Source: Enterobacteriaceae bacterium
GTDB taxonomy: Bacteria > Pseudomonadota > Gammaproteobacteria > Enterobacterales > Enterobacteriaceae
Direction: 5' to 3'
DNA length: 23,135 nt
Assembly: GCA_902363335.1 (NCBI GenBank)
Contig: CABIZV010000015.1
Span: 1 to 23,135 of the forward strand
Shown one piece after another: positions 1 to 7,756 of this stretch. A program made the position numbers and the translations under genes. The notes under the pieces were generated by a model. That model ran no database searches, was not told the DNA's origin, and saw only the letters and a program-made list of their open reading frames with translations. The stretch's first letter is position 1. Every line of letters starts with the position of its first letter.

Positions 1-11
1 AGTTTTAGCCG

Positions 12-87
12 TTCCCGGCGGCGCTGCGCTTGGCCGGGCTACATTTGTGCATATTTGTAGCCCGGCCAAGCGCAGCGCCGCCGGGAA
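12..87. repeat. REP-like perfect palindrome
   Basis: Two perfectly complementary 32-bp arms (12-43 and 56-87) enclose a 12-nt AT-rich loop. The arms are GC-rich and contain the gtagcccgg and gcgcagcgccg words typical of enterobacterial REP/BIME palindromes. The element lies just past the yafP stop codon, so it could end or protect the dinB-yafP transcript. It has no T-tract, so it is not a canonical intrinsic terminator. The REP assignment is from general resemblance, not from a database match. Confidence 0.8.
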
Positions 88-97
88 TATAACCGCC

Positions 98-541
98 CTA
101 CCTGACCTTCTCCATCCGATAATTCACAAACGTCTCACCGCGCGCCTGAACCTCTTGCTCTGCAACGACCACAAACCCATGTCGCTCAAAACATGGCCTG
201 GCGGTAATGCTCGCTTCAACCGTTAACGTTCCCGTTGGAATTTGCGCGAATAGCGCATCGAGCAAAGCGCTGGCAACGCCCTGCCGCGAGTATTCAGGGG
301 CGACAAAAAGCAGGTCGATATCATTACCCATCGCGGTGATAAATCCGACTGGACGCTCGTCCACCGTCGCCACCAGCACCCGCGATTCCGCCATTTTTTG
401 CCGCCAGCGGGCCTCATCCACCTGCGCCCAGGCAGCGATTTGAGACGGTGAGTAGTGCTGGCTTGCGGTTTCACGTATTGCGCGCAGGAAAATCTGACAC
501 AGCGCCGGGAAATCGCTTTCACGGTAACAACGGATAAGCAT
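98..541 (-). CDS. yafP: YafP-like GNAT N-acetyltransferase
   Basis: Encodes a 147-residue GNAT-fold acetyltransferase that closely resembles E. coli YafP (about 150 aa), for example in the segment TASQHYSPSQIAAWAQ near residues 25-40. The acetyl-CoA-binding motif A is seen as IDLLFVAPEY followed by RQGVAS at residues 86-91. The ATG lies 2 bp after the dinB stop, and its AGGA ribosome-binding site sits inside the end of dinB, so the two genes are almost certainly co-transcribed under LexA control. In E. coli the toxin-antitoxin pair yafN-yafO separates dinB from yafP; here it is missing. E. coli YafP has been linked to the response to some genotoxic nitro compounds, but the physiological substrate is not settled. 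Identity is secure; molecular function is inferred from the family. Confidence 0.93.
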   Translation of the reverse strand: MLIRCYRESDFPALCQIFLRAIRETASQHYSPSQIAAWAQVDEARWRQKMAESRVLVATVDERPVGFITAMGNDIDLLFVAPEYSRQGVASALLDALFAQIPTGTLTVEASITARPCFERHGFVVVAEQEVQARGETFVNYRMEKVR

Positions 542-543
542 GA

Positions 544-1599
544 TTAAATTCCTAAAAGAAGCTGCCGTTCCAGTTGCGGATCCAGCAGCGTAACGTGCAG
601 CCCCACCAGACGGACACCGCGCTCAGCGCGCCTTTCTTGCCAGGATTTATGTGCCGTGGCGATTAAGTCGTCTTTGTTAAGCTTCGGCCAGACGTGCTCC
701 TGGGTGGTTTGCTGGAAGTCGTTAAATTTTAATTTGACGCCCTGGCGCGCAATCAACAGATCCGGCCTGACTTTGGCCAGCCGACGCTCAAGTTCAGGAT
801 AGAGTCGTTCGATAATCGCCTCACAATCCGACCACCGGTGAATATCCTCTTCCAGCGTGCGTTCAACGCCTATCGATTTACGTTGGCGATCGCTGTTGAT
901 CTCACGTTCATCGATCCCCTGACTACGTTCCCAGAGGATCCGACCAAATTTACCAAAGCGCTTAAGCAGCATCGCCAGATCGCTATTTTGCACATCCTCG
1001 CAGGTCCGCAGCCCCATGCTTTCAAGTTTCGCAGCAGAGACTTTGCCGACGCCGGGAATTTTACTCAATGGCAGGGTTTTGAGAAAGGCCGGAACATCCT
1101 CGGGCGTTAGCACAAACTGGCCGTTGGGTTTATTGAGATCGGAGGCAATTTTAGCGAGAAATTTGATCGGCGCGACGCCCGCTGAGGCGGTCAGCGCAAG
1201 TTCATTAAAGATGGTCTGGCGGATCTCCTGGGCCATCAACGTCGCCGAGCCGTGGCAGTGCGGGCTGTCGCTGACATCAAGGTAGGCTTCATCGAGCGAA
1301 AGGGGTTCAATCAGTGAAGTATAGCGGGAGAAAATTTCGCGAATATGGTTTGAGGCTTCACGATAAGCTTCAAAACGTCCGGGTAATAAGGTGAGATGCG
1401 GGCAGAGCTTTAGCGCCATTCCCGTCGGCATGGCGCTGCGCACGCCAAATTTGCGCGCCGGATAGTTCGCCGTACTGATCACCCCGCGTTGTACCCGACT
1501 GCCGCCAATGGCGATAGGAATATCGCGCAGCGCCGGGTTGTCACGCATTTCAACCGCCGCGAAGAAGCAGTCCATATCAATATGGATTATTTTGCGCAT
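544..1599 (-). CDS. dinB: DNA polymerase IV (Y-family, translesion)
   Basis: Encodes a 351-residue Y-family DNA polymerase that copies past minor-groove N2-dG lesions and extends mismatched ends under SOS conditions. Catalytic acidic residues are visible as D8 (HIDMD) and D103-E104 (SLDEAYLD). The F13 steric gate that excludes ribonucleotides is also present. The helix-hairpin-helix segment PGVGKVSAAKL sits near residue 183, and the little-finger domain follows. The C-terminal end, QLLLGI, matches the beta-clamp-binding peptide (QLVLGL in E. coli). The ATG at 1599 is preceded by a GAGGG ribosome-binding site. A LexA box lies 20 bp upstream of the start. The gene is the first of a two-gene unit with yafP. 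Confidence 0.98.
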   Translation of the reverse strand: MRKIIHIDMDCFFAAVEMRDNPALRDIPIAIGGSRVQRGVISTANYPARKFGVRSAMPTGMALKLCPHLTLLPGRFEAYREASNHIREIFSRYTSLIEPLSLDEAYLDVSDSPHCHGSATLMAQEIRQTIFNELALTASAGVAPIKFLAKIASDLNKPNGQFVLTPEDVPAFLKTLPLSKIPGVGKVSAAKLESMGLRTCEDVQNSDLAMLLKRFGKFGRILWERSQGIDEREINSDRQRKSIGVERTLEEDIHRWSDCEAIIERLYPELERRLAKVRPDLLIARQGVKLKFNDFQQTTQEHVWPKLNKDDLIATAHKSWQERRAERGVRLVGLHVTLLDPQLERQLLLGI

Positions 1600-1618
1600 C
1601 GTTAGCCCTCACTTACCA

Positions 1619-1634
1619 CTGGATAAGTATACAG
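1619..1634 (-). promoter_or_regulatory. LexA (SOS) operator of dinB
   Basis: On the minus strand this reads CTGTATACTTATCCAG, which matches the LexA consensus CTGT-N8-ACAG with one mismatch (CCAG for ACAG). It ends 20 bp before the dinB ATG. Position and sequence fit SOS repression of dinB-yafP. Binding is inferred from the consensus. Confidence 0.88.
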
Positions 1635-1695
1635 CACAACAATAGCAAATGAGAAGTGTGAGAAATTGCCCGACGCCGTCGGGCAACAGGGAGAT

Positions 1696-1914
1696 CTACA
1701 GAATGCGGTTTTGCTGACGTTGCGCTTCGCGCGCCATGCGTTTTTTACGCGCATCGCAGGGCTCAGGGCAGTCGCAGACTTTTTCAATACCCAGTGAGGA
1801 GATCCCGCCACAGCTACCCTGCAGACTTTTTCGCTTCACCAGATATCCCAGCGACATGCCGAAAATCGCTAACGCGAAAATGCCAAATGTCGCCAGAAAT
1901 ACCGTTAACATCAT
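1696..1914 (-). CDS. nqrM: Na+-NQR maturation factor NqrM
   Basis: Encodes a 72-residue membrane-anchored protein of the NqrM (former DUF539) family, which is needed for maturation of Na+-NQR and is thought to supply iron for the intramembrane Fe-S centre held by NqrD and NqrE. One N-terminal hydrophobic helix spans about residues 3-26. Four cysteines follow in the family pattern: C35 (SCGG), C47, C49 and C53 (CDCPEPC). A basic, Gln/Arg-rich tail closes the protein. Its ATG shares one base with the nqrF stop (TGATG), so translation is probably coupled to nqrF. It is the last gene of the operon. Confidence 0.93.
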   Translation of the reverse strand: MMLTVFLATFGIFALAIFGMSLGYLVKRKSLQGSCGGISSLGIEKVCDCPEPCDARKKRMAREAQRQQNRIL

Positions 1915-3137
1915 CAGCCTCCAAAGTCGTCGAGCATGATGTTTTCATCCTCTACGCCCAGGTCTTTAAGCATTTTTATCACCGCGGCGTTCATCATCGG
2001 TGGCCCGCACATATAAAACTCACAATCTTCAGGCGCCGGGTGATCGCGCAGGTAGTTCTCATAGAGAACGTTATGAATAAATCCGGTGTACCCCGTCCAG
2101 TTATCTTCCGGCAACGCGTCGGAGAGCGCAATGTTGAACGTAAAGTTAGGATTTTCCCGCGCCAGCTGCTCAAATTCTTCGGCATAGAACATTTCACGCA
2201 GCGAGCGCGCGCCGTACCAGAAGCTGATTTTCCGCGTGCTGTGCAGACGTTTTAGCTGATCGAAGATATGCGAGCGCATTGGCGCCATCCCGGCACCACC
2301 GCCGATAAAGACCATTTCGGCCTCGGTCTCTTTGGCAAAGAATTCACCAAATGGCCCGGAAATTGTCACCTTATCCCCCGCTTTAAGCGACCAGATATAC
2401 GAGGACATGATCCCCGGCGGCGCATCCGGTGCAGAAGGCGGCGGCGTGGCAATACGCACGTTGAGCATGATGATGCCCTTCTCTTCCGGGTAGTTCGCCA
2501 TCGAGTAGGCGCGCAGGGTTGGCTCTTTTACATCAGAGATATAGCGGAACAGATTAAATTTGTCCCAATCGCCGCGATACTCATCCGGTACGTCAAAGTC
2601 AGCGTAGGCCACTTTATGCGGCGGACACTCAATCTGAATGTAGCCCCCGGCGCGAAACGGCACGGTTTCTCCTGCGGGGATCGCAAGCTTCAGCTCTTTA
2701 ATAAACGTCGCTTTGTTATCGTTCGAGATAACTTCGCATTCCCACTTTTTCACCCCGAACACTTCATCCGGCAGCTCAATTTTCATGTCCTGACGCACAG
2801 CAACCTGACAGGCTAAGCGGCAGCCTTCTTTGGCTTCACGCTTGGTGATATGCGAAAGCTCGGTCGGCAAGATATCGCCACCGCCCTCTTTCACCGTTAC
2901 CCGGCACTGGCCACAGGAGCCACCGCCGCCGCAGGCGGAGGAGATAAAGATGCCATTGCTGGATAACGTGTTCAGCAGCTTGTCACCCGCCGGGGTTTTA
3001 ATTTGCCTGTCCGCTTCATTGTTGATTTCAATAACCACGTCGCCTGCGTTCACAAGCTTTGATTTAGCAAACAAAATCAGCAGAGATAGCACCAGTACGA
3101 TCAGCGTAAACATGATTACGCCAAGTATTATTTCCAT
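1914..3137 (-). CDS. nqrF: Na+-NQR subunit F (NADH dehydrogenase, FAD and 2Fe-2S)
   Basis: Encodes the 407-residue electron-entry subunit, which oxidises NADH on the cytoplasmic side and passes electrons through FAD and a 2Fe-2S cluster. An N-terminal membrane helix covers about residues 3-23. The ferredoxin-type domain holds cluster ligands C69, C75, C78 (ACGGGGSCGQC) and C110. The FAD-binding motif RAYSMANY is at 209-216, and the NADH-binding glycine-rich segment GGGAGMAP is at 279-286. The protein ends in the conserved LDDFGG. Length and all key residues match the family. It lies 12 bp after nqrE and overlaps nqrM by one base. Confidence 0.98.
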   Translation of the reverse strand: MEIILGVIMFTLIVLVLSLLILFAKSKLVNAGDVVIEINNEADRQIKTPAGDKLLNTLSSNGIFISSACGGGGSCGQCRVTVKEGGGDILPTELSHITKREAKEGCRLACQVAVRQDMKIELPDEVFGVKKWECEVISNDNKATFIKELKLAIPAGETVPFRAGGYIQIECPPHKVAYADFDVPDEYRGDWDKFNLFRYISDVKEPTLRAYSMANYPEEKGIIMLNVRIATPPPSAPDAPPGIMSSYIWSLKAGDKVTISGPFGEFFAKETEAEMVFIGGGAGMAPMRSHIFDQLKRLHSTRKISFWYGARSLREMFYAEEFEQLARENPNFTFNIALSDALPEDNWTGYTGFIHNVLYENYLRDHPAPEDCEFYMCGPPMMNAAVIKMLKDLGVEDENIMLDDFGG

Positions 3138-3149
3138 GATTAACGGCCC

Positions 3150-3746
3150 TTATAGCTGCACACCGGAAAATGACATAAATCCTAATGCCATCAGTCCGGT
3201 GGTGATAAAGGTGATCCCTAAGCCGCGCAGTCCCGCAGGCACGTTTGAATATTTCATTTTTTCGCGGATCCCCGCCATGGCGACGATCGCCAGCATCCAA
3301 CCGATCCCGGAACCAAAGCCGTAAACGATAGATTCGCTGAAGTTGTAGTCACGTTGCACCATAAACGACACGCCGCCAAAGATGGCGCAGTTAACGGCGA
3401 TGAGCGGCAGGAAGATACCCAGCGCGGTATAGAGCGATGGGAAATACTTGTCGAGGATCATTTCAAGAATTTGCACCAGCGCCGCAATCACCCCGATAAA
3501 GGTGATGAAGTTAAGGAAGCTGAGATCGACGCCTTCCGCCAGCGCACCGTCGCGCAGCACCAGGTTGTAGACCAGGTTGTTAATCGGTACAGCAAGACCG
3601 AGCACAACGGTTACCGCCACGCCCAGACCAAAGGCGGTTGAGACTTTCTTTGAGACCGCGAGGAAAGTACACATCCCGAGGAAGAACGCCAGCGCCATGT
3701 TTTCAACAAACACCGCGCGAACAAACAGGCTAATGTAATGAGCCAT
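3150..3746 (-). CDS. nqrE: Na+-NQR subunit E (membrane)
   Basis: Encodes the 198-residue integral membrane subunit E, with six predicted hydrophobic helices. NqrE and NqrD are homologous and inserted with inverted topology. Together they hold the intramembrane iron-sulfur centre. The conserved ligand cysteines are visible at C26 (GMCTF) and C120 (VNCAIFGG). The ATG is preceded by AGGAGT at a good distance. That ribosome-binding site overlaps the nqrD stop codon, which lies 6 bp upstream of the ATG. Full length, no anomalies. Confidence 0.97.
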   Translation of the reverse strand: MAHYISLFVRAVFVENMALAFFLGMCTFLAVSKKVSTAFGLGVAVTVVLGLAVPINNLVYNLVLRDGALAEGVDLSFLNFITFIGVIAALVQILEMILDKYFPSLYTALGIFLPLIAVNCAIFGGVSFMVQRDYNFSESIVYGFGSGIGWMLAIVAMAGIREKMKYSNVPAGLRGLGITFITTGLMALGFMSFSGVQL

Positions 3747-3752
3747 AATCGG

Positions 3753-4391
3753 TTACTCCTTTTCCTGCTGTTCCGGCTTCCAGCTACGCAGCGCCCAGAT
3801 CAGCAAACCGATAATGAAAAACGCGCTCGGTGCGAGCAAGAACAGGCCATTTGGCTGATACCAGCCGCCGTTTTTCACGGTTTCCAGTACGGTGATACCA
3901 AACAGCTTACCGCTACCGATAAGTTCGCGCAGGAAGCCAACAATCAGCAAAATCGCGCCATAGCCCAGGCCGTTGCCAATGCCGTCCATAAAGCTCGCCA
4001 TCGGCGGCGACTTCATGGCATACGCTTCCGCACGCCCCATCACGATACAGTTGGTGATGATAAGGCCGACAAACACCGACAGCTGTTTTGAGGTTTCGTA
4101 GGCGAACGCGCGCAGTAGCTGATCGACCACAATCACCAGCGAGGCGATGATCGCCATTTGCACAATGATGCGCACGCTGTTCGGAATATGATGGCGGATC
4201 ATGGAGATAAACATACTGGAAAATGCCGTCACCAGCGTCACCGCAATGGTCATCACGAAGGCCGTTTCCAGCTTGGTGGTTACCGCCAGCGCCGAACAGA
4301 CGCCGAGCACCTGTAGCGCAATGGGGTTGTTAGCGATAAGCGGGCCAACCAGCACGCGCTTCATCTCTTTCATATCGCCCTGCTCAGCCAT
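3753..4391 (-). CDS. nqrD: Na+-NQR subunit D (membrane)
   Basis: Encodes the 212-residue integral membrane partner of NqrE. The Fe-S ligand cysteines are at C32 (GVCSAL) and C115 (TNCIVMGR). Multiple hydrophobic helices fill most of the length. The ATG overlaps the end of nqrC by 8 bases and is preceded by AGGAGA, so translation is probably coupled. Full length. Confidence 0.97.
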   Translation of the reverse strand: MAEQGDMKEMKRVLVGPLIANNPIALQVLGVCSALAVTTKLETAFVMTIAVTLVTAFSSMFISMIRHHIPNSVRIIVQMAIIASLVIVVDQLLRAFAYETSKQLSVFVGLIITNCIVMGRAEAYAMKSPPMASFMDGIGNGLGYGAILLIVGFLRELIGSGKLFGITVLETVKNGGWYQPNGLFLLAPSAFFIIGLLIWALRSWKPEQQEKE

Positions 4392-5178
4392 GATTCAGCT
4401 CTCCTTCACGCACCTTTTTCAGGAACGGGCCAAAGCCCATCTCGCCCATCCAGAAATTGAAACTGTGTTGTACACCGTTGGCGGTAAGCGTCGCGCCTGA
4501 CAGGCCATCAACGGCATACAGGTCGCCCTGCGGCGCAGCACCTTTTATTACTCTCAGCGCCGGTTGACCGTTATCATCCAGCACCCGTTTGCCAACAAAC
4601 TGCGCACGCCAGTTTGGATTTTCGATTTCCCCACCGAGCCCCGGTGTTTCCCCCTGGTCGTAGTAGGTAATGCCCTTAATCGTGCGACCGTCGACATCCA
4701 GAGCCACAAAGGCATACATCATCGACCACAGGCCGTTGCCGTAAACCGGCAGGACAATTTCTTGTACCTGCTGCTTTTCGTCTTTGATGAGGTAAATTTC
4801 CACCACGTTGCTGCGACGTTTGATACCTGCCGGGTCTTGATTAGCCTCAAGCGCCACGCTCTGCTGCGGATCTTTAAGCGCCAGCCCCTGATTAAACTTC
4901 GCCGGATCGCTGTCCAACAGCGCGCCACTTTTTAAGTCCACCAGCCGCGGCGTCACGCGCGCAGCGTAGATTTCTGCTACCGCATCGGCGGACATGTTGT
5001 CCTGCATAAGTCCGGCCACCGCCAGGATATTGCGCTGCTTATCGAGCGCGCGCTGTTCCTGCTGGCGCGGTTTTAGCCCTACGGCGGAACCGGCAACCAC
5101 GATAGAGCAGACCAGGCAAAGCACCAGCACCACCAGCAGCGTTTTGCCGATGCTATCGTTACTTTTGATTTCAGCCAC
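4384..5178 (-). CDS. nqrC: Na+-NQR subunit C (covalent FMN)
   Basis: Encodes the periplasm-facing FMN subunit, 264 residues from the chosen start. One N-terminal membrane helix spans about residues 12-34. The flavinylation motif D-x-x-S-G-A-T is seen as DGLSGAT (224-230), with T230 the expected site of covalent FMN attachment by ApbE. I choose the GTG at 5178, because it follows a strong GGAGGA site by 6 nt and gives an N-terminus (AEIKSNDSIGKTL) like other NqrC proteins. A longer frame from 5235 runs into nqrB and adds 19 unrelated residues. The gene overlaps nqrB by 8 bases. No apbE gene is in the window. Confidence 0.95.
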   Translation of the reverse strand: MAEIKSNDSIGKTLLVVLVLCLVCSIVVAGSAVGLKPRQQEQRALDKQRNILAVAGLMQDNMSADAVAEIYAARVTPRLVDLKSGALLDSDPAKFNQGLALKDPQQSVALEANQDPAGIKRRSNVVEIYLIKDEKQQVQEIVLPVYGNGLWSMMYAFVALDVDGRTIKGITYYDQGETPGLGGEIENPNWRAQFVGKRVLDDNGQPALRVIKGAAPQGDLYAVDGLSGATLTANGVQHSFNFWMGEMGFGPFLKKVREGELNHG

Positions 5179-6409
5179 GCGACTTCCTCCGCTTAATGTT
5201 GGCCTGCACCACCAGATAATCGAACAGCGGCGCAAAGAGGTTGGCGAACAGAATCGCCAGCATCATCCCTTCTGGATAAGCCGGGTTGACCACGCGAATG
5301 AGTACGCACATCACGCCAATCAACGCCCCGTAGCACCATTTCCCTTTATCGGTAAACGAAGCAGAGACCGGGTCGGTGGCCATAAACATCATGCCGAAAG
5401 CAAAACCGCCCAGCACCAGATGCCAGTACCACGGCATGGCAAACATCGGGTTAGTGTCCGAACCAATCAGGTTGAACAGAGTCGCACAGGCAATCATGCC
5501 GACCATCACCCCGGCGACAATGCGCCAGGAGGCTACGCGGCCAAAGATAATCAGCGCGCCGCCGAGCAGGATCATCAGCGTTGAGACTTCACCAATTGAG
5601 CCCGGAATATTGCCGATAAACGCGTCCATCCAGCTCACCGGCTGGCCGGTAACCACGTTCACCAGCGACTCACCGCCGTGACTTGCCCATTGCGAGAGCG
5701 GCGTTGCACCGGAAAAACCATCAGCCGCAGTCCACACCAGATCGCCGGAAATTTGCGCCGGGTAAGCAAAGAACAGGAACGCACGTCCCGCTAGCGCCGG
5801 GTTGAGGAAGTTGCGTCCGGTTCCGCCAAAAATCTCTTTTGCAATCACCACGCCAAAGGTGATGCCCAGCGCCGCCTGCCATAACGGCATGGTGGGAGGA
5901 ACAATCAGCGCGAAAAGAATGGAGGTAACAAAGAAGCCTTCGTTGATCTCATGCTTGCGCACAATCGAAAACAGGACTTCCCAGAAACCCCCGACCAGAA
6001 ACACGGTGGCGTAGATAGGAACAAAGAACACCGCGCCCAGCATCATCATGCTCATCCAGCTGGCATCAGGGGCAAAACTGACGCCCAGCGCCTGCGCCAG
6101 GCTGTAGTGCCAGTTGGCGGCAATCACCTGCTGTAGCTGTTCTGCACCGTATAATTTATGCAGCGCCGGGAGGGTTTGCAGCCCCACGTTGTACATCCCC
6201 CAGAACATCGCGGGGAAGACAGCAAACCAAACGAGGATCATCATCCGTTTGAGGTCGATGGCATCACGAACGTGCGCAGCCCCCCTGGTGACATGGCCCG
6301 GGGTATAAAGCAATGTCGCCATCGCTTCGTATAGCGGGTAGTATTTTTCCAGCTTGCCGCCCTGCGTAAAGTGCGGCTCAACTTTTTCCACTAGCTGTTT
6401 TAAGCCCAT
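5171..6409 (-). CDS. nqrB: Na+-NQR subunit B (membrane, covalent FMN, riboflavin)
   Basis: Encodes the large membrane subunit, 412 residues, which carries covalent FMN and riboflavin and forms part of the Na+ path. The flavinylation motif DGFSGAT is at 230-236, so T236 is the modified residue, the same number as in Vibrio NqrB. That agreement favours the ATG at 6409 over the GTG immediately before it (6412), which would add one residue. An AGGAAGG ribosome-binding site is embedded in the last codons of nqrA. About ten hydrophobic segments are visible. The 3' end overlaps nqrC. Confidence 0.96.
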   Translation of the reverse strand: MGLKQLVEKVEPHFTQGGKLEKYYPLYEAMATLLYTPGHVTRGAAHVRDAIDLKRMMILVWFAVFPAMFWGMYNVGLQTLPALHKLYGAEQLQQVIAANWHYSLAQALGVSFAPDASWMSMMMLGAVFFVPIYATVFLVGGFWEVLFSIVRKHEINEGFFVTSILFALIVPPTMPLWQAALGITFGVVIAKEIFGGTGRNFLNPALAGRAFLFFAYPAQISGDLVWTAADGFSGATPLSQWASHGGESLVNVVTGQPVSWMDAFIGNIPGSIGEVSTLMILLGGALIIFGRVASWRIVAGVMVGMIACATLFNLIGSDTNPMFAMPWYWHLVLGGFAFGMMFMATDPVSASFTDKGKWCYGALIGVMCVLIRVVNPAYPEGMMLAILFANLFAPLFDYLVVQANIKRRKSRG

Positions 6410-6412
6410 CAC

Positions 6413-7756
6413 TTAACCTTCCTGCTCAATTTGCGTTAATACACTGCGCAATACCGGGCCGTATTCGTATTTTCCCGGACAGACATAAGTACATAGCGCC
6501 AAATCTTCTTCATCCAGCTCCAGACAGCCCAACGCCTGTGCGCTGTCGGTGTCCCCTGCAAGCAGATCGCGCAGCAGTACGGTCGGCAGAATATCGAGCG
6601 GCATCACGCGCTCATAGCTGCCGATTGGGACCATGGCGCGTTCCCCGCCGTTGGTATCGGTTGAGAGATTAAAGCGTTTTTGCTTGAAGAAATGGCCAAG
6701 CGTGGTGCGGGTTATCGAGAATTTATTGCGTCCTGGCGCAACCCAGCCGAGGAACTCTTTTTCACGCCCTTCTTTCAATACGCTGACCTGAAGATGAAAG
6801 CGCCCGAGGAAAGCCTGTGGCCCAGCGGCGGTTGTGCCGTTTAACACCGACCCGGAGATAATGCGGTTTTCACCCTCATGTAATGCGCCCACCAATAGCT
6901 CGCTAAGGTCAGCCCCCAGAGTGGTACGAATTAAACGAGGCTCTTTGACCTGTGGGCCACCAAGAGCGATAACCCGTTCGGTCCATAACACGCCTTCAAG
7001 GAACAATTTGCCGTAGGCGATAACGTCCTGGTAATTCAGGTGCCAGACCTGTTTGTTGAGGCTGACCGGTTCCAGGAAGTGAATATGGGTTCCCACTAAT
7101 CCGGCCGGGTGCGGCCCGGTAAACTGGTTATAGGTCACCTGCCCCTGCGGATGGCCTCCCAGCTTGCCACCGCTGCGCTGACAAACATGGACTTTGCCGT
7201 CCGTCAGACGGGTGAGGAGGGTCAAACCGGCGTTAAAAGCCTCGCGATGCGTCAATATAATAGGCTCTGGATCGGCGGCCAGCGGGTTAGTGTCTATTGC
7301 GGTAACAAAAATTGCCGCGGGCTCGGTGCCGGGCGCAGGTGTTTTACTGAAAGGCCGGGTGCGCATCGCCGTCCACAAACCGGAGTCAATCAACTGCGCG
7401 GCAACGACGTCACGCGACAGAGTCGCCAGTTCGTCAGGCGCATAACAGGTAAACGCCACGGACTCATCGCCGTCGACGTCAATCACCACCGATTGCAGCA
7501 CGCGGCGCTCACCGCGTTGAATGGCACTTACCGTACCGCAGGCTGGGGAGGTAAAGCGCACGCCGGGAATTTTTTTATCTTCAAAGAGCAGTTGCCCTTT
7601 GATGACCCGATCACCCTCTTTTACCGCCATAGAAGGACGTAAACCGACATATTCTTCGCCTTTCACCGCCACACGCGTGACGGCGATATCATCAACACGT
7701 TGCTGATCGGGCTGGCCGGCAATCGGTAGATCAAGGCCTTTAGTTATTTTAATCAT
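6413..7756 (-). CDS. nqrA: Na+-NQR subunit A
   Basis: Encodes the 447-residue peripheral cytoplasmic subunit A of Na+-NQR, associated with quinone binding. It starts with the typical MIKITKGLDLPIAG. It has no membrane helix. It is the first gene of a seven-gene operon (nqrABCDEF-nqrM) that couples NADH:ubiquinone oxidation to Na+ export. The ATG at 7756 lacks a good Shine-Dalgarno sequence, unlike the downstream genes. More than 500 bp of apparently non-coding DNA lie upstream. Confidence 0.97.
   Translation of the reverse strand: MIKITKGLDLPIAGQPDQQRVDDIAVTRVAVKGEEYVGLRPSMAVKEGDRVIKGQLLFEDKKIPGVRFTSPACGTVSAIQRGERRVLQSVVIDVDGDESVAFTCYAPDELATLSRDVVAAQLIDSGLWTAMRTRPFSKTPAPGTEPAAIFVTAIDTNPLAADPEPIILTHREAFNAGLTLLTRLTDGKVHVCQRSGGKLGGHPQGQVTYNQFTGPHPAGLVGTHIHFLEPVSLNKQVWHLNYQDVIAYGKLFLEGVLWTERVIALGGPQVKEPRLIRTTLGADLSELLVGALHEGENRIISGSVLNGTTAAGPQAFLGRFHLQVSVLKEGREKEFLGWVAPGRNKFSITRTTLGHFFKQKRFNLSTDTNGGERAMVPIGSYERVMPLDILPTVLLRDLLAGDTDSAQALGCLELDEEDLALCTYVCPGKYEYGPVLRSVLTQIEQEG

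Noticed and set aside
1794..2816. Long plus-strand frames opposite nqrM and nqrF
   Set aside because: They are antisense to well-conserved genes and rich in Arg/His as expected for shadow frames. No independent start signals.
5179..5235. Upstream start for nqrC
   Set aside because: It lies within nqrB coding sequence and adds residues unlike any NqrC. The GTG at 5178 has a strong ribosome-binding site.
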